Notes under the pieces: generated by a model | The model's database searches: none | Seen by the model: only the letters and a program-made list of their open reading frames with translations | What the model was told of the DNA's origin: nothing | Origin: Nocardia suismassiliense | Lineage (GTDB): Bacteria > Actinomycetota > Actinomycetes > Mycobacteriales > Mycobacteriaceae | Assembly (NCBI RefSeq): GCF_900269665.1 | Contig: NZ_LT985361.1 | Location: 7,805,881-7,869,880, forward strand | Length of the DNA stretch: 64,000 nt | Direction of reading: 5' to 3' | Shown here: positions 34,414-42,775 of the stretch, piece after piece | Position numbering within the stretch: the first letter of the stretch is position 1 | Layout: every line of letters begins with the position of its first letter | Program-made: the position numbers and the translations under genes

Positions 34414-35904
34414 TCAGCCGAGGTGTTTGGCTTGCGGCCAGAGTTCCGACCAGGAGGCGCGCGGGTTTCGGCAGACGAAGAGGGGTTCGCCCTGTTCGTC
34501 GTTGTCGATATCCAGGCCGTTGTCGATATGGCCTGCGGGTTGCAGGTCGGTGCAGAAGCGCGTCAGGTAGTCGCGCTCGAGGCCAACGGTGAGCACCTCG
34601 GTGGCGGCGTCGCTCGGCGGGCCCCACCACCAGTAGGAATTATGACCGGAGTGGGGTTTCGGCAGGTCGTAGGGTGCGCCGAAGCGTTCGATGGCACCGG
34701 CTTCGCCGTAGTTGGCGGTCAGGATGGCGACGTCGGGTCCAAGGCGGGCGCGCGCCTCGCCGACCTGCCTGGTGAATTCCGGCCAGCCGATCGTTTCGCC
34801 CGCGTCGTAGTTGACCGCGAGAACCGGTGTGTCCTTCAACATCGAGACGGGCAGCACCGGCAGGAACAGTACCGCCGAGCCGGCCGTGTTCACCGCTACC
34901 ACGAAACCGACTGCCGCCCAACGTGTTCGCCGGTGGCCGAGCCACGCCGCCGCCGGCACCGCGCCTGCCGCGAGCAGGATCGGATACATGCCACCCAGGT
35001 AGTACGCCTTCCCGCCGACCGCCAGGAACAGCACGAAAAGCAAGCCGTAGGCGACCACGAACGCCCGATATCGGGCGTCCCGCGCCAACCGCCACAACCC
35101 GAACGCCCACAGCGGCACCAACAACGGGCCCATCAGCCCGAATTGCAAGAGCACGAACATGATCGGCGTATCCGAGGTGCCGGAGGACCCACCCGCGATC
35201 GCCCGGCTCATCTCCCACTGCGGCCAGCCATTGCCTGCCTGCCACACCAGATACGGCAGCCAGATCAGCACGGCAATCCCGATGGCTATCGGAAAGAACT
35301 TGGTGGCGAACAGTTTTCGCGGACCGAACAGCAGCAGCGACACCAACAGCGCGAGCACCGGGAAGATCAGCAGCAGCTTGTTCTGCAGTCCTACGCCGAC
35401 GACCAGGCCGATCACCAGCCACCATCGTGGACCGCTGAGCCACCCGGCGACTCGACGGGCCTGCTCACCATTCGCGCTCTCGTGGGGTGCGCCGATCTCC
35501 CGTATCAGTCGCAACACCACCAGCGTCACCACCGACCACGCGGCCAGGTCGAACACGGCCGTGCTCAGCATGTGCCCGACCCCCATGACGAACGCCGCGC
35601 TCGCCACCGCCGCGGCGGCCAACGCCTGCGCCGCCCGCCCACCGCTGAGCTCCCGCGCCATCAGCCCGGCGCACACCACCACCAGGGTCGCCGCGAATAC
35701 CGCGGGCAGCCGCAGCATCAATAACGAATCGGGATCGATCGCCGCCATGACCCTGGCCACCAGCGGCGTGAGTGGCGGCTGATCCGGGTATCCCCAGGAC
35801 AGGTGGCGACCAGCCGCTAGGAAGTACAGCTCGTCGCGGTGATACCCGTAGCGCGGGGCACATGCGATCAGAACAACGGCAAACAGCGCCGCGACTATGG
35901 GCAC
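34414..35904 (-). CDS. Polytopic membrane glycosyltransferase, GT39/ArnT-like
   Basis: A 496-residue protein with about ten membrane segments. The first external loop carries YGYHRDELYFLAAGRHLSWG with the D-E pair typical of GT-C glycosyltransferases, followed by YPDQPPLTP. The C-terminal ~130 residues form a soluble extracytoplasmic domain (DVAILTANYGEAGAIERFG, HNSYWWWG). Family members move a sugar from a polyprenyl phosphate donor to protein or lipid outside the membrane. Acceptor unknown. Divergent from the FadE operon, sharing the region with the two palindromes. Confidence 0.85.
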   Translation of the reverse strand: MPIVAALFAVVLIACAPRYGYHRDELYFLAAGRHLSWGYPDQPPLTPLVARVMAAIDPDSLLMLRLPAVFAATLVVVCAGLMARELSGGRAAQALAAAAVASAAFVMGVGHMLSTAVFDLAAWSVVTLVVLRLIREIGAPHESANGEQARRVAGWLSGPRWWLVIGLVVGVGLQNKLLLIFPVLALLVSLLLFGPRKLFATKFFPIAIGIAVLIWLPYLVWQAGNGWPQWEMSRAIAGGSSGTSDTPIMFVLLQFGLMGPLLVPLWAFGLWRLARDARYRAFVVAYGLLFVLFLAVGGKAYYLGGMYPILLAAGAVPAAAWLGHRRTRWAAVGFVVAVNTAGSAVLFLPVLPVSMLKDTPVLAVNYDAGETIGWPEFTRQVGEARARLGPDVAILTANYGEAGAIERFGAPYDLPKPHSGHNSYWWWGPPSDAATEVLTVGLERDYLTRFCTDLQPAGHIDNGLDIDNDEQGEPLFVCRNPRASWSELWPQAKHLG

Positions 35905-35954
35905 CCGTTCAGCCTGGCACAGATAAGCGGCGTATGCTGCACCTCGACGCGGTT

Positions 35955-35991
35955 CTTACTCCGGAGTAAGATAGTCTTACTCAGGAGTAAG
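35955..35991. promoter_or_regulatory. Two palindromic operators 21 bp apart, upstream of fadE genes
   Basis: CTTACTCCGGAGTAAG at 35955-35970 is a perfect 16-base palindrome; CTTACTCAGGAGTAAG at 35976-35991 is the same with one central change. Their centres are 21 bp apart, two helical turns, so two dimers would bind the same face. They lie 50-86 bp upstream of the first FadE start. The form fits a TetR-type fatty-acid repressor; the cognate regulator is not in this window. Confidence 0.8.
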
Positions 35992-36040
35992 ATAGCCGGG
36001 ACAAGACCTCACCCCCACCCACCCGAGAAAACAGGTGATG

Positions 36041-37429
36041 ATGAGTACTCGAGACAGCGCAACGAAGCGAAGTCCAGACACGTCCGCAGTCGGCCTCAGC
36101 CACCCCAAGCGGGACTGGATGGGCGCGGCCATGCGGGTGATGACGACCATTACCGGGTCGGAGCTCGCCGAGAAGTACAACCTGCGCAAGCCGATCGAGC
36201 GAGTCACCTACGAGGGCACCAAGACCGGCTTCCGCACGCTCGGCGCCGCTACCCGCGCCTTCGCCAAGGTCACCGGCAACGGTCAGCCGAAGCGGCTCGC
36301 CCCGAACGAGTCCAAGAACAAGGACTTCTTCGACCTGACCCCCAGCGACGAGCAGCAGATGATCGTCGAGACGGTGCGGGAATTCGCCGCCGAGATCCTG
36401 CGCCCGGCCGCCTACGACGCCGATGCCGCCGCGAAGGCTGCGCGCGACCTGCTCGAGCGCGCCGCCGAGCTGGGCATCACCCTGATCAATGTGCCCGAGG
36501 AGCTCGAGGGCGCTGCCTCGGAGCGCGGTGCGGTCACCAATTCCCTGGTAGCCGAGGCGCTTTCGCACGGCGACATGGGTCTGGCCCTGCCGATCCTGGC
36601 GCCGAGCGGTGTCGCGGTCGCGCTGTCCCAGTGGGGCACCGACGCGCAGCAGAAGACCTACCTGCCCGCCTTCACCGGCGAGAACGTGCCGCAGGCCTCC
36701 GTGGTGATCAGTGAGCCGCGCGCCCTGTTCGACCCGTTCGCGTTGCAGACCAAGGCCGTTCGCTCGCCGAGCGGTTACCGGATCTCCGGTGTGAAGAGCC
36801 TGGTGCCCGCCGCCGCGGATGCCGAGCTGTTCGTGATCGCCGCCGAACTCGACGGTCGCCCTTCGCTTTTCATCGTGCCGTCGGACACCCCCGGCCTGGT
36901 GGTCGAGGCCGATCCGAGCATGGGTCTGCGGGCCGCCGGTCTCGGCAGGCTGCTGCTGGACAACGTCGCGGTCGGCACCGACGCCATCCTCGGTGACGGC
37001 GACGCCAAGCAGCGGGCCGAGGACTACGCCGACGCCGTGCGGCTGGCTCGCCTCGGCTGGGCTTCGCTCGCGGTCGGCACCGGCCAGGCCGTGCTGGACT
37101 ACGTAATTCCGTATGTGAACGAGCGGGTGGCGTTCGGCGAGCCGATCTCGCACCGTCAGGCGGTCGCCTTCATGGTCGCCAACATCGCGATCGAGCTCGA
37201 CGGCCTGCGGCTGGTGACCCTGCGTGGTGCGTCGCGCGCGGAACAGGGCCTGTCCTTCGCCCGCGAGGCGTCGCTGGCCCGAAAGCTGGCCACGGACAAG
37301 GGAATGCAGATCGGCTTGGACGGCGTGCAGCTGCTCGGCGGCCACGGCTTCACCAAGGAACACCCGGTCGAGCGCTGGTACCGCGACCTGCGGGGCATCG
37401 GCGTCGCCGAAGGTGTCGTGCTCATCTAA
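36041..37429 (+). CDS. Acyl-CoA dehydrogenase, FadE24-like
   Basis: A 462-residue acyl-CoA dehydrogenase, longer than standard because of an ~85-residue N-terminal extension before the first helical domain (FDLTPSDEQQMIVETVREFA). The C-terminal domain has YVNERVAFGEPISHRQAVAF and LLGGHGFTKEHPVERWYRDL. Together with the next gene it corresponds to the mycobacterial FadE24-FadE23 pair, in which two different subunits form a heteromeric dehydrogenase. One of three tandem ATGs (36035, 36038, 36041) is the start; AGG precedes them. Behind the twin palindromes. Confidence 0.9.
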   Translation: MSTRDSATKRSPDTSAVGLSHPKRDWMGAAMRVMTTITGSELAEKYNLRKPIERVTYEGTKTGFRTLGAATRAFAKVTGNGQPKRLAPNESKNKDFFDLTPSDEQQMIVETVREFAAEILRPAAYDADAAAKAARDLLERAAELGITLINVPEELEGAASERGAVTNSLVAEALSHGDMGLALPILAPSGVAVALSQWGTDAQQKTYLPAFTGENVPQASVVISEPRALFDPFALQTKAVRSPSGYRISGVKSLVPAAADAELFVIAAELDGRPSLFIVPSDTPGLVVEADPSMGLRAAGLGRLLLDNVAVGTDAILGDGDAKQRAEDYADAVRLARLGWASLAVGTGQAVLDYVIPYVNERVAFGEPISHRQAVAFMVANIAIELDGLRLVTLRGASRAEQGLSFAREASLARKLATDKGMQIGLDGVQLLGGHGFTKEHPVERWYRDLRGIGVAEGVVLI

Positions 37430-37462
37430 CCGGCTCGTTCCTTACCTTCCAGGAGACTTCCC

Positions 37463-38692
37463 ATGATCAACCTCGAACTCCCCAAGAAGCTGCGGGCCAG
37501 CGCGAACCAGGCCCACCAGGTCGCGACCGAGATCTTCCGGCCGATCTCGCGCAAGTACGACCTCGCCGAGCACGAGTACCCGGTCGAGCTGGACACCATG
37601 GCCGCCATGGTGGAAGGCCTCGCCGACTCCGGCACCCAGAAGATCGGCGGCGCCGCCGGTGGCCGCGAGGACGACAGCGAGTCGGACAACCACGCCACCG
37701 AGCTGCTCGGAAACTCCAACGGCGGCAACATGTCCGCGCTGTTGAACGCCCTGGAAACCTCCTGGGGTGACGTCGGCCTGATGCTCTCGATCCCCTACCA
37801 GGGACTGGGCAACGCGGCCATCGCCGCCGTCGCCACCGACGAGCAGCTGAAGCGGTTCGGCAAGGTGTGGGCCTCGATGGCGATCACCGAGCCGTCGTTC
37901 GGTTCCGACTCCGCGGCCGTCAGCACCACCGCCGTGCTCGACGGCGACGAGTGGGTGCTCAACGGCGAGAAGATCTTCGTGACCGCGGGTCAGCGGTCCA
38001 CCCACATCGTGGTGTGGGCGACGGTCGACAAGAGCCTGGGTCGCGCGGCGATCAAGTCGTTCGTCGTACCGCGCGACGCTCCGGGGCTTTCGGTGGCCCG
38101 GCTCGAGCACAAGCTCGGCATCAAGGCCTCCGACACCGCCGTATTGCTGTTGCAGGACTGCCGGATTCCGAAGGACAACATCCTCGGCAGCCCGGAAGTC
38201 AACGTGGAGAAGGGTTTTGCCGGGGTCATGCAGACCTTCGACAACACCCGTCCGCTGGTTGCCGCGATGGCGGTCGGTGTCGCCCGCGCCGCCCTCGAGG
38301 AGCTGCGTGCCATCCTGACCGACGCCGGTGTCGAGATCTCCTACGACACCCCGCCGAACAACCAGCACGCCGCGGCCGCCGAATTCCTGCGCATGGAAGC
38401 CGATTACGAGTCCGCCTACCTGCTGTCGCTGCGCGCCGCGTGGATGGCCGACAACAAGAAGCCGAACTCGCTCGAGGCCTCCATGTCCAAGGCCAAGGCC
38501 GGCCGCACCGGCACCGACGTCTCCCTCAAGGCCGTCGAACTCGCCGGCGCCATCGGCTACTCGCAGCGCACCCTGCTGGAGAAGTGGGGCCGCGACTCGA
38601 AGATCCTCGACATCTTCGAAGGGACCCAACAGATCCAGCAACTCATCGTGGCCCGCCGGATCCTCGGCAAGACCAGTGCCGAGCTGAAGTAG
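37463..38692 (+). CDS. Acyl-CoA dehydrogenase, FadE23-like
   Basis: A 409-residue acyl-CoA dehydrogenase with the full flavin and substrate signatures: WASMAITEPSFGSDSAAV, NGEKIFVTAGQRSTHIVV, EHKLGIKASDTAVLLLQDC and, at the end, ILDIFEGTQQIQQLIVARR. ATG 37463 follows AGGAG at eight bases, 33 bp after the partner gene. Likely forms a heteromer with the preceding gene product and performs the first oxidation of beta-oxidation on an unidentified acyl-CoA. Confidence 0.92.
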   Translation: MINLELPKKLRASANQAHQVATEIFRPISRKYDLAEHEYPVELDTMAAMVEGLADSGTQKIGGAAGGREDDSESDNHATELLGNSNGGNMSALLNALETSWGDVGLMLSIPYQGLGNAAIAAVATDEQLKRFGKVWASMAITEPSFGSDSAAVSTTAVLDGDEWVLNGEKIFVTAGQRSTHIVVWATVDKSLGRAAIKSFVVPRDAPGLSVARLEHKLGIKASDTAVLLLQDCRIPKDNILGSPEVNVEKGFAGVMQTFDNTRPLVAAMAVGVARAALEELRAILTDAGVEISYDTPPNNQHAAAAEFLRMEADYESAYLLSLRAAWMADNKKPNSLEASMSKAKAGRTGTDVSLKAVELAGAIGYSQRTLLEKWGRDSKILDIFEGTQQIQQLIVARRILGKTSAELK

Positions 38693-38707
38693 TAAGTCGC
38701 ACAAGGG

Positions 38708-38746
38708 AAACCGGTGCGCATCCGTTCGGCGGACGCGCACCGGTTT
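38708..38746 (+). terminator. Rho-independent terminator of the fadE operon
   Basis: AAACCGGTGCGC (38708-38719) and GCGCACCGGTTT (38735-38746) form a perfect 12-bp stem, with an inner extension TCCG/CGGA, followed by TTC. It begins 16 bp past the stop. Confidence 0.8.
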
Positions 38747-38937
38747 TCTATTGCATCAGCAGCTGCATCGTTCCAGGCCGGGGCCGTCAGTAGGCCGCCA
38801 TGCGCCGAAGCCCCTGCTGACGCGTCGAGCTGGCTGGTTGCTGGCACGCGAGCGGGGTGGGTTGGTAGCATGAGGTCGTCACGCGAGTGATGCTGAGCGG
38901 TAGGACCGCCGCGCGAACGACGGCCCTACCTGGTGGG

Positions 38938-39057
38938 TTACCTAGCCAGCCAAACTCGGCGGACCAAGATGAGTGCCCCGGCGATTGCGACAGCAACGGT
39001 CAAGCTGATGCCGTAATCGACCGGGGCCTTGCTCTTCTTCTGGCGATGTTTCGCCAT
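38938..39057 (-). CDS. 39-residue membrane peptide
   Basis: A very short gene with strong support from its ribosome-binding site: GGAGGAGG eight bases before ATG 39057. The product starts MAKHRQKKSKAPVD, a highly basic cytoplasmic end, then a single transmembrane helix (YGISLTVAVAIAGALILV), then a basic tail ending WLAR. Positive charge on both sides of the helix leaves the topology open. No family named; peptides of this size can be regulatory membrane subunits or antimicrobial-like. It lies alone in an 720-bp interval between the fadE terminator and a secreted protein gene. Confidence 0.65.
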   Translation of the reverse strand: MAKHRQKKSKAPVDYGISLTVAVAIAGALILVRRVWLAR

Positions 39058-39413
39058 CCCCACCACCTCCTCCCTGGGCGCGATGTCTGGACCATGTCCA
39101 TCGCCCCTCGGAAGGAAGTGCGCACCACAATACCCGCGTCTACCAACAACTTTCGGCTGCGCTCGAAACCATGTGCGAACGTGTTCGTTTCACTTTTGGC
39201 CTGGGTGATGACCGCAAAAGACGGTGGTTGCGGTCGGGAACTTCGAGACACGTATGCGTCTGGAACCCCCCTGGCCGGGGGTCGACACGGTGGGGCGGAT
39301 AGTGGACCCGATCGGGGAACGCTGGCAACGTAACGTGCTGCGTTTCTTGATCGACAATTCAGCGGACGAATTTCTTTCGAGCTGTACCAGAGACCCTCGA
39401 GGAGCAACTGGAT
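39058..39413. other. Intergenic region, no gene seen
   Basis: A 356-bp divergent promoter region between the 39-residue peptide and the secreted protein. A short inverted repeat GTTCG...CGAAC-like text occurs around 39179-39190 but is not convincing. No RNA gene or conserved frame was recognised. Confidence 0.5.
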
Positions 39414-40046
39414 ATGGAACGACTGAGCGTGACGCGTCGCCTTGCTACCGTTTTTGCCGCGACCGCGGTGGTAGCGAGTGTTTTTGCAGGTAGTGCCGGC
39501 GCGGAGCCGGCGACCGTAGACTGGGCAAGTGCCGCGCAGCAGCTGCGGGTGGCCGCGGCGGGTAACCCGGCGGCCGAGCAGGCGGTGGATCGCCTGGTGG
39601 CGTCGGGGCAGCTGAACAAGGCCGGAGAGGTGGCGCTGCCTGCGCAGCCGTTCCAGATTCCGGCGCAGTCGGATATCGGCCGTGGTGACGGGCCCGGTGT
39701 CTACGGTTCGGGCATCGCGCTCGGGATCGACGGGTTCCGGTTCGGATTCTTCGGCGGACCGGGCACGATCGCGCCGAACCAGGCGGGTGCCAAGCTGGAA
39801 GTGCTGTGGATCAACCTGTCCAACGGGCGCAGCGGCACCGAGGTGCTCAACGAGCACCAGGACATTCCCGTGGACACCACGATCAGGACGCGCCAGCTCG
39901 ACACCGGCGGCGGCATGATCGTGGCCGCGGTGTACGGCAGCCTGTGGCACCGCTGGTCGGTTCCGGTGAGCGACGCGAACCCGGACGGGTTCCAGTACCA
40001 GCGCGGCACCATCTCGGTGCCGTCGTTCGGCGCCGTCTACAACTGA
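39414..40046 (+). CDS. Secreted hypothetical protein
   Basis: A 210-residue protein with a classical signal peptide (LSVTRRLATVFAATAVVASV then FAGSAGAEP, cleavage after AGA). The mature part has an Ala-rich helical start (DWASAAQQLRVAAAGNPAAE) and a Gly-rich beta region with FRFGFFGGPGTIAPNQAGAK and YGSLWHRWSVPVSDA. No cysteines are visible, so it is not disulfide-stabilised. No enzyme motif; probably a cell-envelope or surface protein of Nocardia-type bacteria. Followed by a strong terminator. Confidence 0.8.
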   Translation: MERLSVTRRLATVFAATAVVASVFAGSAGAEPATVDWASAAQQLRVAAAGNPAAEQAVDRLVASGQLNKAGEVALPAQPFQIPAQSDIGRGDGPGVYGSGIALGIDGFRFGFFGGPGTIAPNQAGAKLEVLWINLSNGRSGTEVLNEHQDIPVDTTIRTRQLDTGGGMIVAAVYGSLWHRWSVPVSDANPDGFQYQRGTISVPSFGAVYN

Positions 40047-40058
40047 TCGACCCGACGT

Positions 40059-40094
40059 TTCGGCCCCCACGGTGCGCACTGTGGGGGCCGAAAC
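40059..40094 (+). terminator. Rho-independent-like terminator
   Basis: TTTCGGCCCCCAC (40059-40071) and GTGGGGGCCGAAA (40082-40094) form a perfect 13-bp stem 12 bp after the secreted protein stop; the 3' flank CATTC is only weakly T-rich. Confidence 0.75.
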
Positions 40095-40157
40095 ATTCTC
40101 GGAGCACCCGCGATCCACCTCTTGTCCGGAATTACGTAATTCCGTAGCTTCGGTGAC

Positions 40158-40649
40158 GTGAGTCTGGAAGAGCGGGTTGCGGAACTCGAACGGCGGCTCG
40201 ACGACATGATGGCCGACCAGGGCGGGCAAGAGGCGGGCGACCTCTGGGCGGTGACCCGCCTGCACGACGAATTCGTCGCGGGCGACGAGCCGAACGGCGG
40301 TGTGCTGTTCGCCGGTTCGGCCCGGCTACCTACCGGTGAGCACTACGGCTGGCAGGCGACCTTCACCACGGGCGACCTCATCGAGGACGACTGGGCCGAG
40401 ACCGCGGAATGCCTTGCCGCGCTGGGCAACCCGGTGCGCCTACGGCTGTTGCGCGAGATCATGGGTGGTCGAAGGACCGCAGCCGAACTCGTCGGGCTGG
40501 AGGGCGTCGGCACCTCCGGGCAGGTCTATCACCATCTACGCCAGCTGGCCGCCGTCGGCTGGTTGCACACCGCGGGCCGCGGGCGTTTCGAAGTGCCCGC
40601 GGCCCGAGTGGTGCCACTACTCATCGCATTGGCCAGCGCGCGACGCTGA
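40158..40649 (+). CDS. ArsR-like winged-helix transcriptional regulator
   Basis: A 163-residue regulator. An N-terminal coiled coil (SLEERVAELERRLDDMMADQ) and a linker domain of ~60 residues precede a winged HTH of ArsR/SmtB type: CLAALGNPVRLRLLREIMGG, then the recognition helix in TSGQVYHHLRQLAAVGWLH. The usual ArsR metal-binding cysteines are missing (one Cys only), so it may sense another ligand or an oxidation state. GTG start at 40158. Converges with the cysteine-rich peptide gene, the stops being 9 bp apart. Confidence 0.85.
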   Translation: MSLEERVAELERRLDDMMADQGGQEAGDLWAVTRLHDEFVAGDEPNGGVLFAGSARLPTGEHYGWQATFTTGDLIEDDWAETAECLAALGNPVRLRLLREIMGGRRTAAELVGLEGVGTSGQVYHHLRQLAAVGWLHTAGRGRFEVPAARVVPLLIALASARR

Positions 40650-40658
40650 CCGCCGGGC

Positions 40659-40772
40659 TCAGCAGCGATCGCCGCAGACGCACGGACCACCGGACTGACA
40701 CCCGCACTGACAAGCCGGACCACACGTGCAATCCGGTGCGACAGCCGATCGAACAAGCTCGAGATTCATCAT
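40659..40772 (-). CDS. Metallothionein-like cysteine-rich peptide, 37 residues
   Basis: A 37-codon gene with GGAG eight bases before ATG 40772 (a second ATG follows directly). The product has eight cysteines in its last 23 residues, at positions 15, 17, 21, 23, 25, 31, 33 and 37, in C-x-C and C-x3-C spacing with Gly, Gln and Pro between: the style of bacterial metallothioneins, which bind Cu(I), Zn or Cd. No aromatic residues occur. It converges with an ArsR-like regulator gene. Metal binding is inferred from the cysteine pattern. Confidence 0.7.
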   Translation of the reverse strand: MMNLELVRSAVAPDCTCGPACQCGCQSGGPCVCGDRC

Positions 40773-40977
40773 CGACGCAGCTCCATTCTTCCTTCGACTA
40801 CCCCCTACCGGTATCGAACGCGCTCCGCGCGCCGCTGTCAAATAGCTCGCGGCCGGACTCGAGACGCCGTGGTGATGTGATCCCCGACACCCCGCTGCTA
40901 CGGTAGTCACCTGATACGCCGTTTCTATATCGCTAGGTCGAGTACCGACGCGAGTTTGCTGGTGGAGGTGTTCGACC

Positions 40978-42603
40978 ATGAAGTTGGCGCACGCGCTGGA
41001 GACTGTTAAAGCGCTTGGGGTGCTCCGGTCCCGCGGGGTTTCCGACCCGCGCAAGCCGTTGGAGACCATCAGGACGATCAAGGAATCCAAGATCTTCGGC
41101 CCCCAGGCCACCTTGATCCGGCATGCCGCGCGCATCACGCCCGACTCCCCCGGCCTGGCCGACGAGCGCGGCGAGCTGACCTACGGCGAGCTCGACAAGC
41201 AGTCGACCGCGATCGCGCGCGGGCTGCAGGCCGCCGGGATCACCGAGGGCACCGTCATCGGCGTGCTGGCCCGCGACCACCGCGGCCTCATCCTGTCGAT
41301 GGTCGCCGCGGGCAAGCTCGGCGTGCGGGTGGCCCTGATGAACACCGGCTTCGCCAAGCCGCAGTTCGCCGAGGTGTGCCAGCGCGAGAACGTCAAGGCA
41401 ATGCTGCACGACAGCGAGTTCCTCGACCTGCTCGACGCGCTGCCCGCCGACCTGCCCCGCTTCCTGACCTGGGTCGACGAGGGCACCGAACTGCCCGAGG
41501 GCGCCCAGACGCTCGACGATCTGGCGGCCGCCAATTCCACCGACGAACTGCCCAAGCCTGCCAAGCCCGGCGGCTTCATCATCCTCACCAGCGGCACCAC
41601 CGGCCTGCCGAAGGGTGCGACGCGCAGCAAGGTCTCCCCGCTGGCGACCGCGCAGTTCCTCGACCGAATCCCGTTCCCCTTCCAGGGCGCCCAGGTGATC
41701 GTGTCGCCGATCTTCCACAGCACCGGCTTCGGCACCGGGCTCGTCGGCATGGCCATGGGCAACAAGGTGGTGGTGCGCAGGCGGTTCGACGCGGAGGCCA
41801 CCCTGCAGCTGATCGCCGATCACAAGGCGCAGTTGCTGGTCGCGGTGCCGACCATGCTGCACCGGATGACTGAACTGGACCCGGCGATCCGCGCCAAGTA
41901 CGACACCTCGTCACTGAAGGCCATCGTGCTCGCAGGCTCGGCGCTCTCGCCCGAGCTGACCATGAAGGCCACCAAGGTGTTCGGGCCGGTCCTGTACAAC
42001 GTGTACGGCTCCACCGAATGCTCGGTCGCCACGGTGGCCAATCCGGAGGAGCTCGCGCTGTCCCCCGGCACCGTGGGACGCCCGCCGATCACCTGCGAAG
42101 TGCGGCTCTACGACGACAACGACAAGCAGGTCACCGCGATCAATACGACCGCGCGCATCTTCATCCGCAGCGGCACGCCGTTCGAGGGCTACACCGACGG
42201 CCGCAACAAGCAGATCATCGACGGGTTCATGTCCAGCGGTGATGTCGGCCACATCGACGAGCACGGCCTGCTCATGGTGGACGGCCGCGACGACGACATG
42301 ATCGTCTCCGGTGGCGAGAACGTCTTCCCGCAGGAGGTGGAGAACCTGTTGCTGGAGCGGCCGGACATCTTCGACGCCGCGGTGGTCGGCGTGGACGACG
42401 CCGAATTCGGTAAGCGCCTAAGGGCTTTCGTCGTTCCCGAGCCGGGCCAGACGCCCGACGGCGAGGAGATCAAGGCCTACGTCAAGAACAACCTGGCCCG
42501 CTACAAGGTGCCGCGCGAGGTCATTTTCCTCGACGATCTGCCGCGCAACCCGACCGGCAAACTGCTGCGCCGGGTGCTGGTCGAGTACGAGGTCAACGCC
42601 TGA
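40978..42603 (+). CDS. Acyl-CoA synthetase (FadD family), first of tandem pair
   Basis: A 541-residue AMP-forming ligase. The P-loop-like motif is ILTSGTTGLPKGA; YGSTECSVATVA, SSGDVGHIDEHG and VDGRDDDMIVSGGENVFPQEVE are the A4-A8 motifs, and the catalytic lysine is in PRNPTGKLLRR. It activates a fatty acid to acyl-AMP and then acyl-CoA. ATG 40978 lies after GGAGG with a TGTTCGACC spacer. The next gene is a close paralogue. Resembles the mycobacterial FadD2/FadD12 type, though chain-length preference cannot be read from sequence. Confidence 0.93.
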   Translation: MKLAHALETVKALGVLRSRGVSDPRKPLETIRTIKESKIFGPQATLIRHAARITPDSPGLADERGELTYGELDKQSTAIARGLQAAGITEGTVIGVLARDHRGLILSMVAAGKLGVRVALMNTGFAKPQFAEVCQRENVKAMLHDSEFLDLLDALPADLPRFLTWVDEGTELPEGAQTLDDLAAANSTDELPKPAKPGGFIILTSGTTGLPKGATRSKVSPLATAQFLDRIPFPFQGAQVIVSPIFHSTGFGTGLVGMAMGNKVVVRRRFDAEATLQLIADHKAQLLVAVPTMLHRMTELDPAIRAKYDTSSLKAIVLAGSALSPELTMKATKVFGPVLYNVYGSTECSVATVANPEELALSPGTVGRPPITCEVRLYDDNDKQVTAINTTARIFIRSGTPFEGYTDGRNKQIIDGFMSSGDVGHIDEHGLLMVDGRDDDMIVSGGENVFPQEVENLLLERPDIFDAAVVGVDDAEFGKRLRAFVVPEPGQTPDGEEIKAYVKNNLARYKVPREVIFLDDLPRNPTGKLLRRVLVEYEVNA

Positions 42604-42775
42604 CCCGGCGCGGGGCGACACCGTTTGGTTACCCGGCGGTAGGTGCTGTTGAGATACGTGACACACCGGGTTACAGATGCTTGCTATTGTTAGCGACAGC
42701 ACTGGATCCCGAAGCTGCGGTCCGCACCACCCACCGGCTCAGCCCTGGGTGGGGCCGCCGGAAGGTTGTTGTCGA

